Shown: positions 20,487-28,228 of the stretch, piece by piece
Layout: each line of letters starts with the position of its first letter
Numbering within the stretch: the stretch's first letter is position 1
Assembly: GCA_905372155.1 (NCBI GenBank)
Contig: CAJPNZ010000022.1
Location: 1-34,090 of the forward strand
Source: Propionibacteriaceae bacterium
GTDB lineage: Bacteria; Actinomycetota; Actinomycetes; Propionibacteriales; Propionibacteriaceae
DNA length: 34,090 nt
Direction: 5' to 3'
Made by a program: the position numbers and the translations under genes
The notes under the pieces: model-generated
What the model was told of the DNA's origin: nothing
Databases searched by the model: none
The model's input: the letters and a program-made list of their open reading frames with translations, nothing else

Positions 20487-20550
20487 CCTGCTAGATGTCG
20501 ACTAGATCACCTGCTGGATGTCGACTAGATTACCTGCTGGATGTCGAATA
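20487..20550 (+). repeat. 23-bp iterons upstream of the AAA/DUF4143 gene
   Basis: The unit CCTGCTRGATGTCGACTAG followed by ATYA repeats with a strict 23-bp period at 20487-20509 and 20510-20532. A partial third copy lies at 20533-20550. The third copy runs into the ribosome site of the downstream gene. Each full unit carries the palindrome GTCGAC. Phased iterons directly before a start codon suggest a protein-binding array or a tandem duplication. Confidence 0.8.
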
Positions 20551-20559
20551 AGGGTGGTC

Positions 20560-21813
20560 ATGTATCTTCGTCGCACCGTGGACGAGCTGCTGGACACGTT
20601 CCTCCCCCAAGCGCCCGCCATTGCGCTGGACGGGGCGAAAGGGGTCGGGAAGACCGGCACGGCGCTTCAGCGCGCCACGAAGGTTTTCCTCTTGGATCGC
20701 CCAGACCAACGCGCCCTCGTCGAGGCCGATCCCGACGGAATCCGCCGGCCGGGAACGACGCTGCTCGATGAATGGTCCCGGATGCCCGAGGTCTGGGATC
20801 TCGTTCGCAGGGAGGTGGACAACGGAGCAGGTCCGGGCAGCTTCCTGCTCACTGGATCCGCCACCCCCGCCACGGCGCAGGGGACCCACAGCGGCGCAGG
20901 GCGCATCCTGTCGCTGCGCATGCGCCCCATGGCCCTCCACGAACGTGGGCAGCTCGTCCCCACCATCTCACTCACCTCCCTGCTGACGGCAGAACCACCC
21001 TGCTCGGCCGAGATCGAAGGCCACACGTCGTACTGCCTGGCGGACTATCTGGACGCCATCTCGGCAAGCGGGTTTCCCGGCATCATGGGTCTTGGTCCCG
21101 ACCTGCGAACCGAACAACTCGCCACCTACATCCAGCGCGTGATTGATCGTGACCTGCCGGATCTGGGCTATGGCGTGTGCCGGCCCGAAACGCTGCGCCG
21201 CTGGCTCGCGGCATACGCCGCCGCATCCTCCACCACCACCAGCTACTCCAAGCTTCTTGACACCACTACCTGCGGCGACGGCCAACAACCGGCCCGGGAC
21301 ACCACCCAGACCTACCGTGATCGCCTCACCCAGCTCTGGCTGCTCGACCCGGTTCCTGGTTGGAGCCCCAGCCGCAACCCCTTCACCAGATTGCAGCAGG
21401 CGCCGAAACACCAACTGGCCGATCCCGCCCTGGCGGCCTCGCTGCTGGGCGCGACCGCCTCCTCCATGACCACCCCTCGCCATTCCCACCTCGCCGGCCC
21501 CTTGTTCGAAGCCCTCGCCACCCTCACCGTACGGGTGGCCGCCGAGGCGGCACGGGCCCGCGTGGGCCATCTGCGCACCCGCAACGGCGATCACGAGATC
21601 GACCTGATCGCCGAGACCCGCGACGGGCGCATCGTCGCCATTGAGGTGAAACTGACCGCCTCGGTGACGGACCCGGATGTTCAGCACCTCGTCTGGCTGC
21701 GCTCCCGCCTGCCCGAGGACGTGTCCGACCTGATGGTTCTCACAACGGGAACCACCGCCTACCGGCGGAGAGACGGCGTGGCGGTGATCCCCCTTGCGCT
21801 GCTCGGGCCGTAG
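20560..21813 (+). CDS. AAA (AAA_14) ATPase with DUF4143 nuclease-like C-terminus, copy 1
   Basis: This 417-residue protein has Walker A GAKGVGKT at 25-32, Walker B-like TTLLDEWSRMPEVW and sensor segment FLLTGSATP near 105-113. The DUF4143 part includes YIQRVIDRDLP. It ends with EIDLIAETRDGRIVAIEVKL, which has the E/D-ExK layout of the PD-(D/E)XK restriction-like fold. This family is widespread, often mobile and of unproven function. The ATG at 20560 follows AAGGGTGG, and the upstream 23-bp iterons abut it. A paralogue follows after 200 bp. A defence or selfish role is possible but is inference. Confidence 0.82.
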   Translation: MYLRRTVDELLDTFLPQAPAIALDGAKGVGKTGTALQRATKVFLLDRPDQRALVEADPDGIRRPGTTLLDEWSRMPEVWDLVRREVDNGAGPGSFLLTGSATPATAQGTHSGAGRILSLRMRPMALHERGQLVPTISLTSLLTAEPPCSAEIEGHTSYCLADYLDAISASGFPGIMGLGPDLRTEQLATYIQRVIDRDLPDLGYGVCRPETLRRWLAAYAAASSTTTSYSKLLDTTTCGDGQQPARDTTQTYRDRLTQLWLLDPVPGWSPSRNPFTRLQQAPKHQLADPALAASLLGATASSMTTPRHSHLAGPLFEALATLTVRVAAEAARARVGHLRTRNGDHEIDLIAETRDGRIVAIEVKLTASVTDPDVQHLVWLRSRLPEDVSDLMVLTTGTTAYRRRDGVAVIPLALLGP

Positions 21814-22001
21814 GCACACCGCATCACGCCTCCGTCCCGAGCACCTGCCCGACCTCCCTCGATCACGACGCCGGCCCATTTCTTGCCAGCCACCGGCGAG
21901 CCTGCCGAAGCGATGCACAGAGGCCAGCAAACCTACGGGATCGATCACAGCGAAACGACGACCTGCATCACAGCAAATCTGCGGTTTCGCCGCCTCTCGG
22001 A

Positions 22002-22007
22002 TAGGCT
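22002..22007 (+). promoter_or_regulatory. Leaderless -10 element (TAGGCT)
   Basis: TAGGCT lies 6 nt before the ATG of the second AAA/DUF4143 gene. No Shine-Dalgarno sequence is present, so transcription probably begins at or next to the start codon. Confidence 0.5.
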
Positions 22008-22013
22008 TCCTCC

Positions 22014-23270
22014 ATGTCGCGGCTGATTGAACGAGCCATCCAGCCACGGGCTGAGGAACTCCTCGGCTTCAGCCCGGTCCTGGTCGTGGAAGGGGCCAGA
22101 CAAACGGGCAAGTCAACTCTGGCGCGGATGCTGCGGCCAAACGCCATCACGGTGAACCTCGACGACCCCCAGACCTTGGACTACGCCCGGAACGATCCGG
22201 TGGGATTCGCCGCTCAGGCAGGTGATGGTGTCCTCATCATCGATGAGTTCCAGCGCCTGCCTTCGTTGTCTCTGGCGATCAAGGCCAATGTTGACGCCGA
22301 TCGTCGACCAGGTCGCTTCATCCTCACGGGATCATCGGATTTCGCGCGGGTACGTGGCGACAAGGATTCACTCGCCGGACGCGCACTGTCGGTGACCGTG
22401 TGCCCGCTGACCCAGGCCGAGGTCCGGGGCACAGCTGCGTCGGGAACACTGGTTGACAGACTGCTCGAAGCCACGGGAGTTCACGACTTCCCGGCTCCCG
22501 CTGAGCCACTGACCCACGCCGGCCTTGCGCATCTTCTGACAGCAGGTGGTTTCCCTGCGGTTCACAACGCCAAACCACGGCTGCGGGCGGAGTGGTACCG
22601 CAACTACGTCGAGCGGCTGGTCCGCGTCGACGCCCTCGCTGATGGCTCTCGCCTCACCCCTGAACGCCTGCTCACGGTGCTCCGTCTGCTCGCCGCCCAC
22701 CAGTCCGGCGAACTGGTCAAGGCGCGTCTGGCCCAGGATGCGGGGCTCGCGGCATCGTCGGTGACGAGTTACCTGGACGTGTTGGCCAGGCTGTTCCTCA
22801 TCCTGCACGTGAGACCGTGGGAGACCAACCTCACGAAACGAGAGATCGGACGGGCGAAGGTTTCCGTGCTGGACTCCGGGCTGGCCGCGTGGTTGTGCGA
22901 CGCGTCCCCGGCCGCCCTGACCACGATCCCGCACGGTATGCAGCAGCTCGGGGCCCTGACGGAGGGGTTGGTCGCCGGTGAGCTGCACGCCCAGCAGCAG
23001 TGGAGCAGGAGCCGATACCGCATCCACCACTACCGTGACCGCAACCAGAAGGAGGTCGATTTCGTCCTGGAGGTCGACGATTCGCGGCTGATCGCGATCG
23101 AGGTCAAGGCCAGCCGAACCGTCACGGGCTCTCACCTCGCCGGGCTGCGATTCCTGAAGGACAAACTCGGTCCCCGTCTGACAAGGGGCGTGGTTCTCGC
23201 GCCCATTGACCGCCCCGCCAGCTTCGGCGACGATCTGTGGGCGCTGCCTCTCTCGGCTCTGTGGAGCTGA
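22014..23270 (+). CDS. AAA (AAA_14) ATPase with DUF4143 domain, copy 2
   Basis: This 418-residue protein has Walker A GARQTGKS at 27-34, NLDDPQTLDYARNDP at about 48-62, Walker B VLIIDEFQRLP at about 73-83, and FILTGSSDF at about 97-105. A winged-helix-like stretch (LVKARLAQDAGLAASSVTSY) precedes the DUF4143 core. The C-terminus KEVDFVLEVDDSRLIAIEVK has the D-ExK nuclease-like arrangement. It is a distant paralogue of the preceding gene and closer to the standard family, with the DEFQRLP motif intact. There is no ribosome site. A -10 hexamer sits 6 nt upstream, suggesting leaderless expression. The function is unproven. Confidence 0.87.
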   Translation: MSRLIERAIQPRAEELLGFSPVLVVEGARQTGKSTLARMLRPNAITVNLDDPQTLDYARNDPVGFAAQAGDGVLIIDEFQRLPSLSLAIKANVDADRRPGRFILTGSSDFARVRGDKDSLAGRALSVTVCPLTQAEVRGTAASGTLVDRLLEATGVHDFPAPAEPLTHAGLAHLLTAGGFPAVHNAKPRLRAEWYRNYVERLVRVDALADGSRLTPERLLTVLRLLAAHQSGELVKARLAQDAGLAASSVTSYLDVLARLFLILHVRPWETNLTKREIGRAKVSVLDSGLAAWLCDASPAALTTIPHGMQQLGALTEGLVAGELHAQQQWSRSRYRIHHYRDRNQKEVDFVLEVDDSRLIAIEVKASRTVTGSHLAGLRFLKDKLGPRLTRGVVLAPIDRPASFGDDLWALPLSALWS

Positions 23271-23424
23271 AGCCCTGCGCAGGGGAGCGGGAAACAGCAC
23301 GTCACGATGCCGGCGGTCCGGCGGAGGGACCGGCAATCACGGTCTTGAGCGCGACCCGTTTTCCCCTGCTGGGCAGCGATCCGCCTGCGCCGCTCGTTCT
23401 GGGTGATCCTGGAGCGCCTGGCCG

Positions 23425-23592
23425 TCAGCGGGTTTCCTTGAACTCGACGTGGCGCCGGATGATGGGGTCGTACTTGCGCAGCGAGATCCGGTCGGGATCG
23501 TTGCGGCGGTTCTTCCGGGTCACGTAGGTGTAGCCGGTTCCCGCGGTGGAGCGCAGCTTGATCAGCGGACGCAGATCGTTCTTCTTGGCCAT
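23425..23592 (-). CDS. rpmG: 50S ribosomal protein L33, zinc-independent (C-) form
   Basis: This 55-residue L33 (MAKKNDLRPLIKLRSTAG start; TRKNRRNDPDRISLRKYDP core) has no cysteines. The two CxxC pairs of the zinc-ribbon form are replaced. The ATG lies 1 nt after the rpmB stop, and its GGAAGGAAAC ribosome site is inside rpmB, so the two are coupled. Such C- paralogues replace zinc-containing ones under zinc limitation in actinobacteria, usually under Zur repression. A C+ L33 is encoded at 29126-29296 in this window. The region from 23271 to 23424 after the stop holds no recognisable further operon gene. Confidence 0.95.
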   Translation of the reverse strand: MAKKNDLRPLIKLRSTAGTGYTYVTRKNRRNDPDRISLRKYDPIIRRHVEFKETR

Positions 23593-23593
23593 C

Positions 23594-23830
23594 TCAGAGT
23601 TTCCTTCCCCGGGCGATGAGGTCCGCGACCACCGCGTCGATGCCCCGGGCGTCAATCACCTTGATGCCCTTGGCGGAGACCGTGAGCCTGATCCTTCGGC
23701 CCAAGGAGGGCACCCAGTAACGCTTTGTCTGGACGTTGACGTTGAAACGGCGGTTGGTCTTCTTCCTCGACCAGGGGACGTTGCGCCCGAAACCGGGCGC
23801 GGCCCCCGTGACCTGGCAGTGACGCGACAT
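23594..23830 (-). CDS. rpmB: 50S ribosomal protein L28 (Zur-regulon type)
   Basis: This 78-residue L28 begins MSRHCQVTGAAPGFGRNVPW and contains KKTNRRFNVNVQTKRYWVPS. It has a single cysteine and so lacks a complete zinc site. GAGGAG precedes the ATG. It is the first gene of an rpmB-rpmG pair divergent from rpmE2, the standard actinobacterial zinc-starvation ribosomal module. The pair is expected to be derepressed when Zur loses zinc. Further genes often found in this module (rpsN, rpsR) are not visible here. Confidence 0.92.
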   Translation of the reverse strand: MSRHCQVTGAAPGFGRNVPWSRKKTNRRFNVNVQTKRYWVPSLGRRIRLTVSAKGIKVIDARGIDAVVADLIARGRKL

Positions 23831-23843
23831 GGGACTCCTCGGG

Positions 23844-23880
23844 TTGCACGAACAATCACCGATAATGATAATGAGTCGCA
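23844..23880. promoter_or_regulatory. Divergent promoter with Fur/Zur-like box
   Basis: GATAATGATAATGAG (23861-23875) contains two tandem GATAAT hexamers, as in Fur-family operators. On the plus strand TTGCAC (23844-23849) and GATAAT (23867-23872) form a 17-bp-spaced promoter toward rpmE2. On the minus strand TTGCGA (23875-23880) stands 17 bp from TGATTG toward rpmB. The box overlaps both, as expected for a shared repressor. Assignment to Zur rests on the genes served. Confidence 0.7.
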
Positions 23881-23914
23881 ATTGAAGTTCAAGTCCGATC
23901 CCGGAAGGCCCACG

Positions 23915-24163
23915 ATGAAACCAGGCATCCACCCCGACTACCACCCCGTCGTCTTCCGCGACATCACCACCCGGACCATGTACCTGATCCGTTCGACGAT
24001 GACCTCCAGGCAGACGATCGAGTGGAGCGACGGGAACACCTACCCCCTGGTCGACGTGGAGATAACCGCCGACAGCCACCCCTTCTACACGGGCAAAGCG
24101 CGCAGGCTCAGCATCACGGGACGCGTCGAGAAGTTCCAGCAGCGCTACGGGAAGATGAGGTGA
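23915..24163 (+). CDS. rpmE2: 50S ribosomal protein L31 type B (zinc-independent)
   Basis: This 82-residue protein begins MKPGIHPDYHPVVFRDITTR and contains YLIRSTMTS and HPFYTGKARR. It is the type B L31 signature and has no cysteines. It substitutes for the zinc-binding L31 under zinc scarcity. GGAAGG lies before the ATG. It diverges from rpmB-rpmG across a Fur/Zur-like box. The following 24164-24376 stretch holds no gene. Confidence 0.95.
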   Translation: MKPGIHPDYHPVVFRDITTRTMYLIRSTMTSRQTIEWSDGNTYPLVDVEITADSHPFYTGKARRLSITGRVEKFQQRYGKMR

Positions 24164-24376
24164 CCCGGCGCATCGCGATCCGCGGTCTCCCCCCGCAGGG
24201 CGCCCACGGCGATGCCGCGTCACAGAACTCGCCCCGGGAGAAACAAACCGGCTGCCTCACCCCACCGACAACTCACCGAGCGGCCCGATCGACCTTCCGA
24301 GCATCACCACACAACGCCGGGCATGCCATGAATCGATCGGCCCGGCTCGTCCCTTCCTCGCCTTCCAGGCGATGCG

Positions 24377-24410
24377 GAAGGGGCGGACACCGGATGGTGC
24401 CCGCCCCTTC
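24377..24410. terminator. Hairpin between rpmE2 and rplA
   Basis: GAAGGGGCGG (24377-24386) pairs with CCGCCCCTTC (24401-24410), extended by an imperfect CACC/GGTG inner stem. It lies 12 nt after the rplA stop and can also serve the convergent rpmE2. No clear U-tract is present. Confidence 0.7.
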
Positions 24411-24422
24411 GTCGTCAGTGGT

Positions 24423-25121
24423 TCACTCGACCGGTTTGGTGACCGTGCCGTCGACCAGGACGCTGGGCGACATGGTGGCGGAGATCGCGACCTTCTTCAC
24501 GTAGCGGCCCTTGGAAGCGGCCGGCTTGAGACGCAGGATCTCCTCCAGCGCCGCGAAGTAGTTCTCGACGAGCTGCTGCTCGGTGAACGAGGCCTTGCCG
24601 ATGATGAACTGCAGGTTGGCGTGCCGGTCCACGCGGAACTCGATCTTGCCGCCCTTGATGTCGGAGACGGCCTTGGCCACGTCCGTGGTGACGGTGCCGG
24701 TCTTCGGGTTCGGCATCAGGCCGCGCGGGCCGAGGATACGGCCCAGCCGGCCGACCTTGCCCATCATGTCGGGGGTGGCGACGACGGCGTCGAAATCGAG
24801 GTAGCCGCCGGAGATCTTCTCGACGAGATCGTCGACGCCGACCTCGTCGGCGCCCGCTGCGATCGCGGCTTCTGCCTTCTCACCGGAGGCGAAGACGAGG
24901 ACCCGAGCCGTCTTGCCAGTGCCGTTGGGAAGGTTGACCGTGCCGCGCACCATCTGATCCGCCTTGCGGGGATCGACGCCGAGACGCACCGCCACCTCGA
25001 TGGTCTCGTCGAACTTGGCCGAAGCCATTTCCTTGACCAGCTTCACCGCCGCCTCGGGCGTGTGCAGCTGGGAGCCGTCGCGCTTCTCGGCGGCGGCCTT
25101 GTAGGCCTTGCTGTGTTTCAT
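24423..25121 (-). CDS. rplA: 50S ribosomal protein L1
   Basis: This 232-residue L1 begins MKHSKAYKAAAEKRDGSQLH. It carries the family signature GKVGRLGRILGPRGLMPNPK at about residues 120-139 and GTVTTDVAKAV after it. It binds 23S rRNA at the L1 stalk and in many bacteria represses its own operon. It follows rplK by 84 nt at the end of the secE-nusG-rplK-rplA run. rplJ, often next, is displaced by about 12 kb of other genes. Confidence 0.97.
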   Translation of the reverse strand: MKHSKAYKAAAEKRDGSQLHTPEAAVKLVKEMASAKFDETIEVAVRLGVDPRKADQMVRGTVNLPNGTGKTARVLVFASGEKAEAAIAAGADEVGVDDLVEKISGGYLDFDAVVATPDMMGKVGRLGRILGPRGLMPNPKTGTVTTDVAKAVSDIKGGKIEFRVDRHANLQFIIGKASFTEQQLVENYFAALEEILRLKPAASKGRYVKKVAISATMSPSVLVDGTVTKPVE

Positions 25122-25205
25122 CTTCTGGTTCCGTTCTTTGTCCTCAGCCTCGCAGGCTGATCCACCAGTTCTGGTGCGGGAGTGATCTCCCTGCCAGGGG
25201 GTGCG

Positions 25206-25634
25206 TCACTCGACGGTGACGCCCATGGAGCGGGCGGTGCCCTCCACGATCTTGCAGGCGGCCTCGACGTCGTTGGCGTTGAGGTCCGGCAGCTTCATCG
25301 TGGCGATCTCGCGCACCTGATCCTTGGTGAGCTTGCCCACCTTGTTCTTCAGCGGGTTGTCCGAACCCGACTGGATTCCGGCGGCCTTCTTGATCAGCTC
25401 GGCAGCGGGCGGGGTCTTCGTGATGAAGGTGAACGTGCGATCCTCGTAGATGGTGATCTCGACGGGGATGACGTTGCCGCGCTGGGACTCCGTCGCGGCG
25501 TTGTACGCCTTGACGAACTCCATGATGTTGACGCCGTGCGGGCCGAGGGCGGTGCCGACCGGCGGCGCAGGGGTGGCGGAGCCGGCCTGCAGGGCAACCT
25601 TGACGAGGGCTGCGACCTTCTTCTTGGGAGGCAT
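25206..25634 (-). CDS. rplK: 50S ribosomal protein L11
   Basis: This 142-residue L11 has the N-terminal proline-bearing segment SATPAPPVGTALGPHGVNIM (thiostrepton and stringent-response region). Its C-terminal rRNA-binding domain contains GKLTKDQVREIA and GTARSMGV. It forms the GTPase-associated centre with 23S rRNA and L10. nusG ends 96 nt upstream. Confidence 0.97.
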   Translation of the reverse strand: MPPKKKVAALVKVALQAGSATPAPPVGTALGPHGVNIMEFVKAYNAATESQRGNVIPVEITIYEDRTFTFITKTPPAAELIKKAAGIQSGSDNPLKNKVGKLTKDQVREIATMKLPDLNANDVEAACKIVEGTARSMGVTVE

Positions 25635-25730
25635 GTTGGGTCCTTATGGTTTTGGATTTGGAACGGTCACGCCGGGCGCACCCGGATCGCGACGCAACGC
25701 GCCATTGTAGGGTCCCGGAAAGGCGGGAAC

Positions 25731-26516
25731 CTAACCGACCTTCTCGACCTGTTTGAACTCCAGGTCGACGGGGGTTTCGCGACCCAGGATCTCGACGAGA
25801 GCCCGGAACCGCTGCTGGTTGGCGCTGATCTCGGTGATCGTGGCGTGCACCCCGGTGAAGGGGCCGTCGGTCACCATCACGGAGTCGCCGACCGCGAAGT
25901 CGACGATCTCCACCTTCTTCTTCGCGCGCGCCACGGCAGCGGAGGCCTTGGAGGCCGCCTTCGCGACGACGGAAGGAGTCAGCATGCTGACCACCTCGTC
26001 CAGGCTGAGCGGGATGGGGGTCTGGCCGTGACCGACGAAACCGGTCACGGAAGGGGTGTGGCGCACCGTCGCCCACGAGTCGTCGGTCAGCTCCATCCGC
26101 ACCAGCACGTAGCCGGGCAGCACGCAGCGAGTGACGGTCTTGCGGGTGTTGTTACGCACCTCGACGACCTCCTCGGTGGGAACGATCGTCTCGAAGATGT
26201 AGTCCTCCATGTTCAGGGATGCGGCCCGGGAGTCGAGGTTCTGCTTGACCCGATTCTCCATACCCGAATAGGTGTGGATGACGTACCATTCGCCGAACTT
26301 GGCTTCCAGTTCCTCCCGGAGCTTCGCGACGGCCTCGGCGGTGGCGTCGTCGGTTTCGGGTTGTTCGGGTTCGTCATCCTCCGGTTCGTCGGCGAGGGTG
26401 ATCTCTTCCTGGGGCTCGTTCTCCTCGTCGAGCGGGCCGAGGTCGATCTCGACCTCGTCGCTGGAGGTGGGCAGCTCCCCCAGGTCGATCTCGAAGTCGT
26501 CGGTGTTCTCACTCAC
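25731..26516 (-). CDS. nusG: Transcription termination/antitermination protein NusG
   Basis: This protein of about 261 residues starts at a GTG (VSENTDDFEIDLGEL). GGAGGA lies 7 nt upstream, and a TTG further up would put that site inside the gene. The first 75 or so residues are a very acidic extension rich in D, E, P and T. The NGN domain runs from about 80 (EWYVIHTYSGMENRV) to about 190 and includes LPGYVLVRM. The KOW domain follows (FAVGDSVMVTDGPFTGV). NusG binds RNA polymerase and links transcription to Rho and to translation. The start overlaps the secE stop by 8 nt (GTGAGTGA). Confidence 0.96.
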   Translation of the reverse strand: MSENTDDFEIDLGELPTSSDEVEIDLGPLDEENEPQEEITLADEPEDDEPEQPETDDATAEAVAKLREELEAKFGEWYVIHTYSGMENRVKQNLDSRAASLNMEDYIFETIVPTEEVVEVRNNTRKTVTRCVLPGYVLVRMELTDDSWATVRHTPSVTGFVGHGQTPIPLSLDEVVSMLTPSVVAKAASKASAAVARAKKKVEIVDFAVGDSVMVTDGPFTGVHATITEISANQQRFRALVEILGRETPVDLEFKQVEKVG

Positions 26517-26967
26517 TGGGGGTTCCTCCAAACAGGCTGAGCAGGGCCCAGCCGAAGCCGTTGTCGAGAAGCATGACGTAGGCGATTATGAACAACACGA
26601 ACAGCAGGACCGCCGAGAACAGCACTGTGAGTTCCCCCCAGCTGGGCCACACGACCTTCTTGAGCTCGGCCGCGGACTGGCGCACGAACTGCGCCGGGTT
26701 CTTCGCCCTGTAGGGGTCGTACTCATCACGCTCGGCCTTGGCGCGCTTCTTGGTGGCCGTCGTTTTCTTCACGGGGGCCTTCGCGGTCTTGCGGGCCACC
26801 ACCTTCGACGTTTTCCCGCCGGCCTTCTCGGTGTCGTCGTCCTCCGCGCCGTCCTCGGAGGAGTCCTCGTCGAACTGGTCCTCCAGTTCGTCGATCACCT
26901 CGTCGTCGGCGACGGGGTCAGCCTCGGGGAGCTCGTCCCCGTCCTGCCGAGTCTTGTCGTCGCTCAC
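26509..26967 (-). CDS. secE: Preprotein translocase subunit SecE
   Basis: This 152-residue protein has the conserved SecE core only at the C-terminus. NPAQFVRQSAAELKKVVWPS (amphipathic helix) leads into a single membrane segment at about 118-140 (VLFSAVLLFVLFIIAYVMLL). The first 60 residues are strongly acidic. The next 30 or so are Lys/Ala/Thr rich (KTAKAPVKKTTATKKRAK), a charge-segregated cytoplasmic tail much longer than in minimal SecE. A GTG start follows AAGGGA. SecE stabilises SecY in the translocon. It is downstream of tRNA-Trp and coupled to nusG by an 8-nt overlap. Confidence 0.95.
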   Translation of the reverse strand: MSDDKTRQDGDELPEADPVADDEVIDELEDQFDEDSSEDGAEDDDTEKAGGKTSKVVARKTAKAPVKKTTATKKRAKAERDEYDPYRAKNPAQFVRQSAAELKKVVWPSWGELTVLFSAVLLFVLFIIAYVMLLDNGFGWALLSLFGGTPSE

Positions 26968-27042
26968 GCGCGGTCCCTTTCGGTCAACAAACGAAATGCC
27001 TGCCCACCCACTGGGTGGCAGGCGTTGGAAGCATCTGCTTCG

Positions 27043-27115
<73 letters not shown>

Positions 27116-27205
27116 TCGACGCGGCCGCACGCCTTGGCACGAGGCGCGGCCGACCTCGCCAGACCCATACCCTACCGCATACCCGGCAAGGTCCGAAATC
27201 CCTGC

Positions 27206-28228
27206 TCAGATGCTCACGCCGACCAGGTTCACCTCGGGAACCAGGGTGATGCCGAAACGTTCCCGAACCCCGTCGCGGATCTCGCGGGCGAGAGCTAGGA
27301 CGTCGGCGGTGGTGGCGCACCCGCGGTTGGTGAGCGCCAGCACGTGCCGGGTGGACAGCCGTGCCGGGCCTGAGCCGTGGCCCGCGGGGTATCCAGCGTG
27401 CTGGATCAGCCAGGCGGCGCTGGTCTTGACCCCCTCCCCCGCGGGGAAACGGGGAGCCTCCGCGGGCAGGGAGGCCGCCTGCCCCGGGGTGAGGATCGGG
27501 TTGGTGAAGAAGGAACCGGCGGACCACGTGTCGTGGTCGTTCGCGTCCAGGACCATGCCTTTTCTCCGCCGGATGGCGAGCACGGTCTCCCGCACCCGGG
27601 CGGCGGGGGCGCGCTGCCCCACCTCGACGCCGAGGGCGCGGGCCAGTTCGGGGTAGCGGACGGGCTGTCCCAGCTCCCCGAGCGGCAGCTGGAAGTCGAC
27701 GCGCAGCACCAGGTGGCGTCCTTTCTCACGTTTGAAGCGGGAGTCGCGGTAGCCGAAGCCGCACTCGGCGGCCGCGAAGGTACGGATGGCTCCCTCGGCC
27801 CGGTCCCAGGTGCGGACCCGCTGGATGAGGGTCGCCACCTCGGCCCCGTAGGCACCGACGTTCTGGATCGGGACGGCCCCCACGGACCCGGGTATCCCGG
27901 AGAGGGTTTCCATCCCGGACCACTGCGCTGCCACGGCCCGGGCGACGAGCTCGTCCCAGACCTCCCCCGCGGCGACCTCCAGCTGGGCTCCGGAGCAGTC
28001 CGCGGCCTCGGCGCGGACCCCCCGGGTGGCGACCTTGACCACGGTGCCGTCGAAGCCCTCGTCGGCGATCAGGACGTTGGAGCCGCCGCCGAGGACCAGG
28101 ACCGGTTCGCCCCGGGAGTCGCAGTCGGCGACGGTGTCGACGAGCTGCTTTTCGGTCGTCGCCTCGACGAAGCGCCGCGCGGGCCCGCCGAGCCGGAAGG
28201 TGGTGTGGTTCGCGAGCGGTTCAGTCAA
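27206..28228 (-). CDS. murB: UDP-N-acetylmuramate dehydrogenase (MurB)
   Basis: This 340-residue FAD enzyme reduces UDP-GlcNAc-enolpyruvate to UDP-MurNAc with NADPH in cytoplasmic peptidoglycan synthesis. It starts (L)TEPLANHTTFRLGGPA. FAD-binding motifs are VLVLGGGSNVLIAD at about 43-56 and SGIPGSVGAVPIQNVGAYG at about 109-127. The substrate and proton-relay regions read GYRDSRFK, SAGSFFTNP (catalytic Ser) and, at the end, PEVNLVG (catalytic Glu). The TTG start is supported by GGAGGT about 6 nt upstream and overlaps the preceding MaoC stop by 8 nt (TTGACTGA). Confidence 0.96.
   Translation of the reverse strand: MTEPLANHTTFRLGGPARRFVEATTEKQLVDTVADCDSRGEPVLVLGGGSNVLIADEGFDGTVVKVATRGVRAEAADCSGAQLEVAAGEVWDELVARAVAAQWSGMETLSGIPGSVGAVPIQNVGAYGAEVATLIQRVRTWDRAEGAIRTFAAAECGFGYRDSRFKREKGRHLVLRVDFQLPLGELGQPVRYPELARALGVEVGQRAPAARVRETVLAIRRRKGMVLDANDHDTWSAGSFFTNPILTPGQAASLPAEAPRFPAGEGVKTSAAWLIQHAGYPAGHGSGPARLSTRHVLALTNRGCATTADVLALAREIRDGVRERFGITLVPEVNLVGVSI

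Noticed and set aside
20487..20550. CRISPR-like array
   Set aside because: The 23-bp repeats are directly adjacent with no spacers and only 2.8 copies, and no cas genes are present.
23271..23424. Possible further Zur-operon gene (rpsN, rpsR or a CobW-like relic) after the C- rpmG
   Set aside because: All frames were read; a short ITVLSA segment faintly resembles a CobW start, but no gene-length similarity is present.
24281..24351. Imperfect inverted repeat around CGGCCCGATCGA / TCGATCGGCCCG
   Set aside because: It has an 11-of-12 match with a 40-50 bp spacer and GATC-rich palindromic content; chance is likely.
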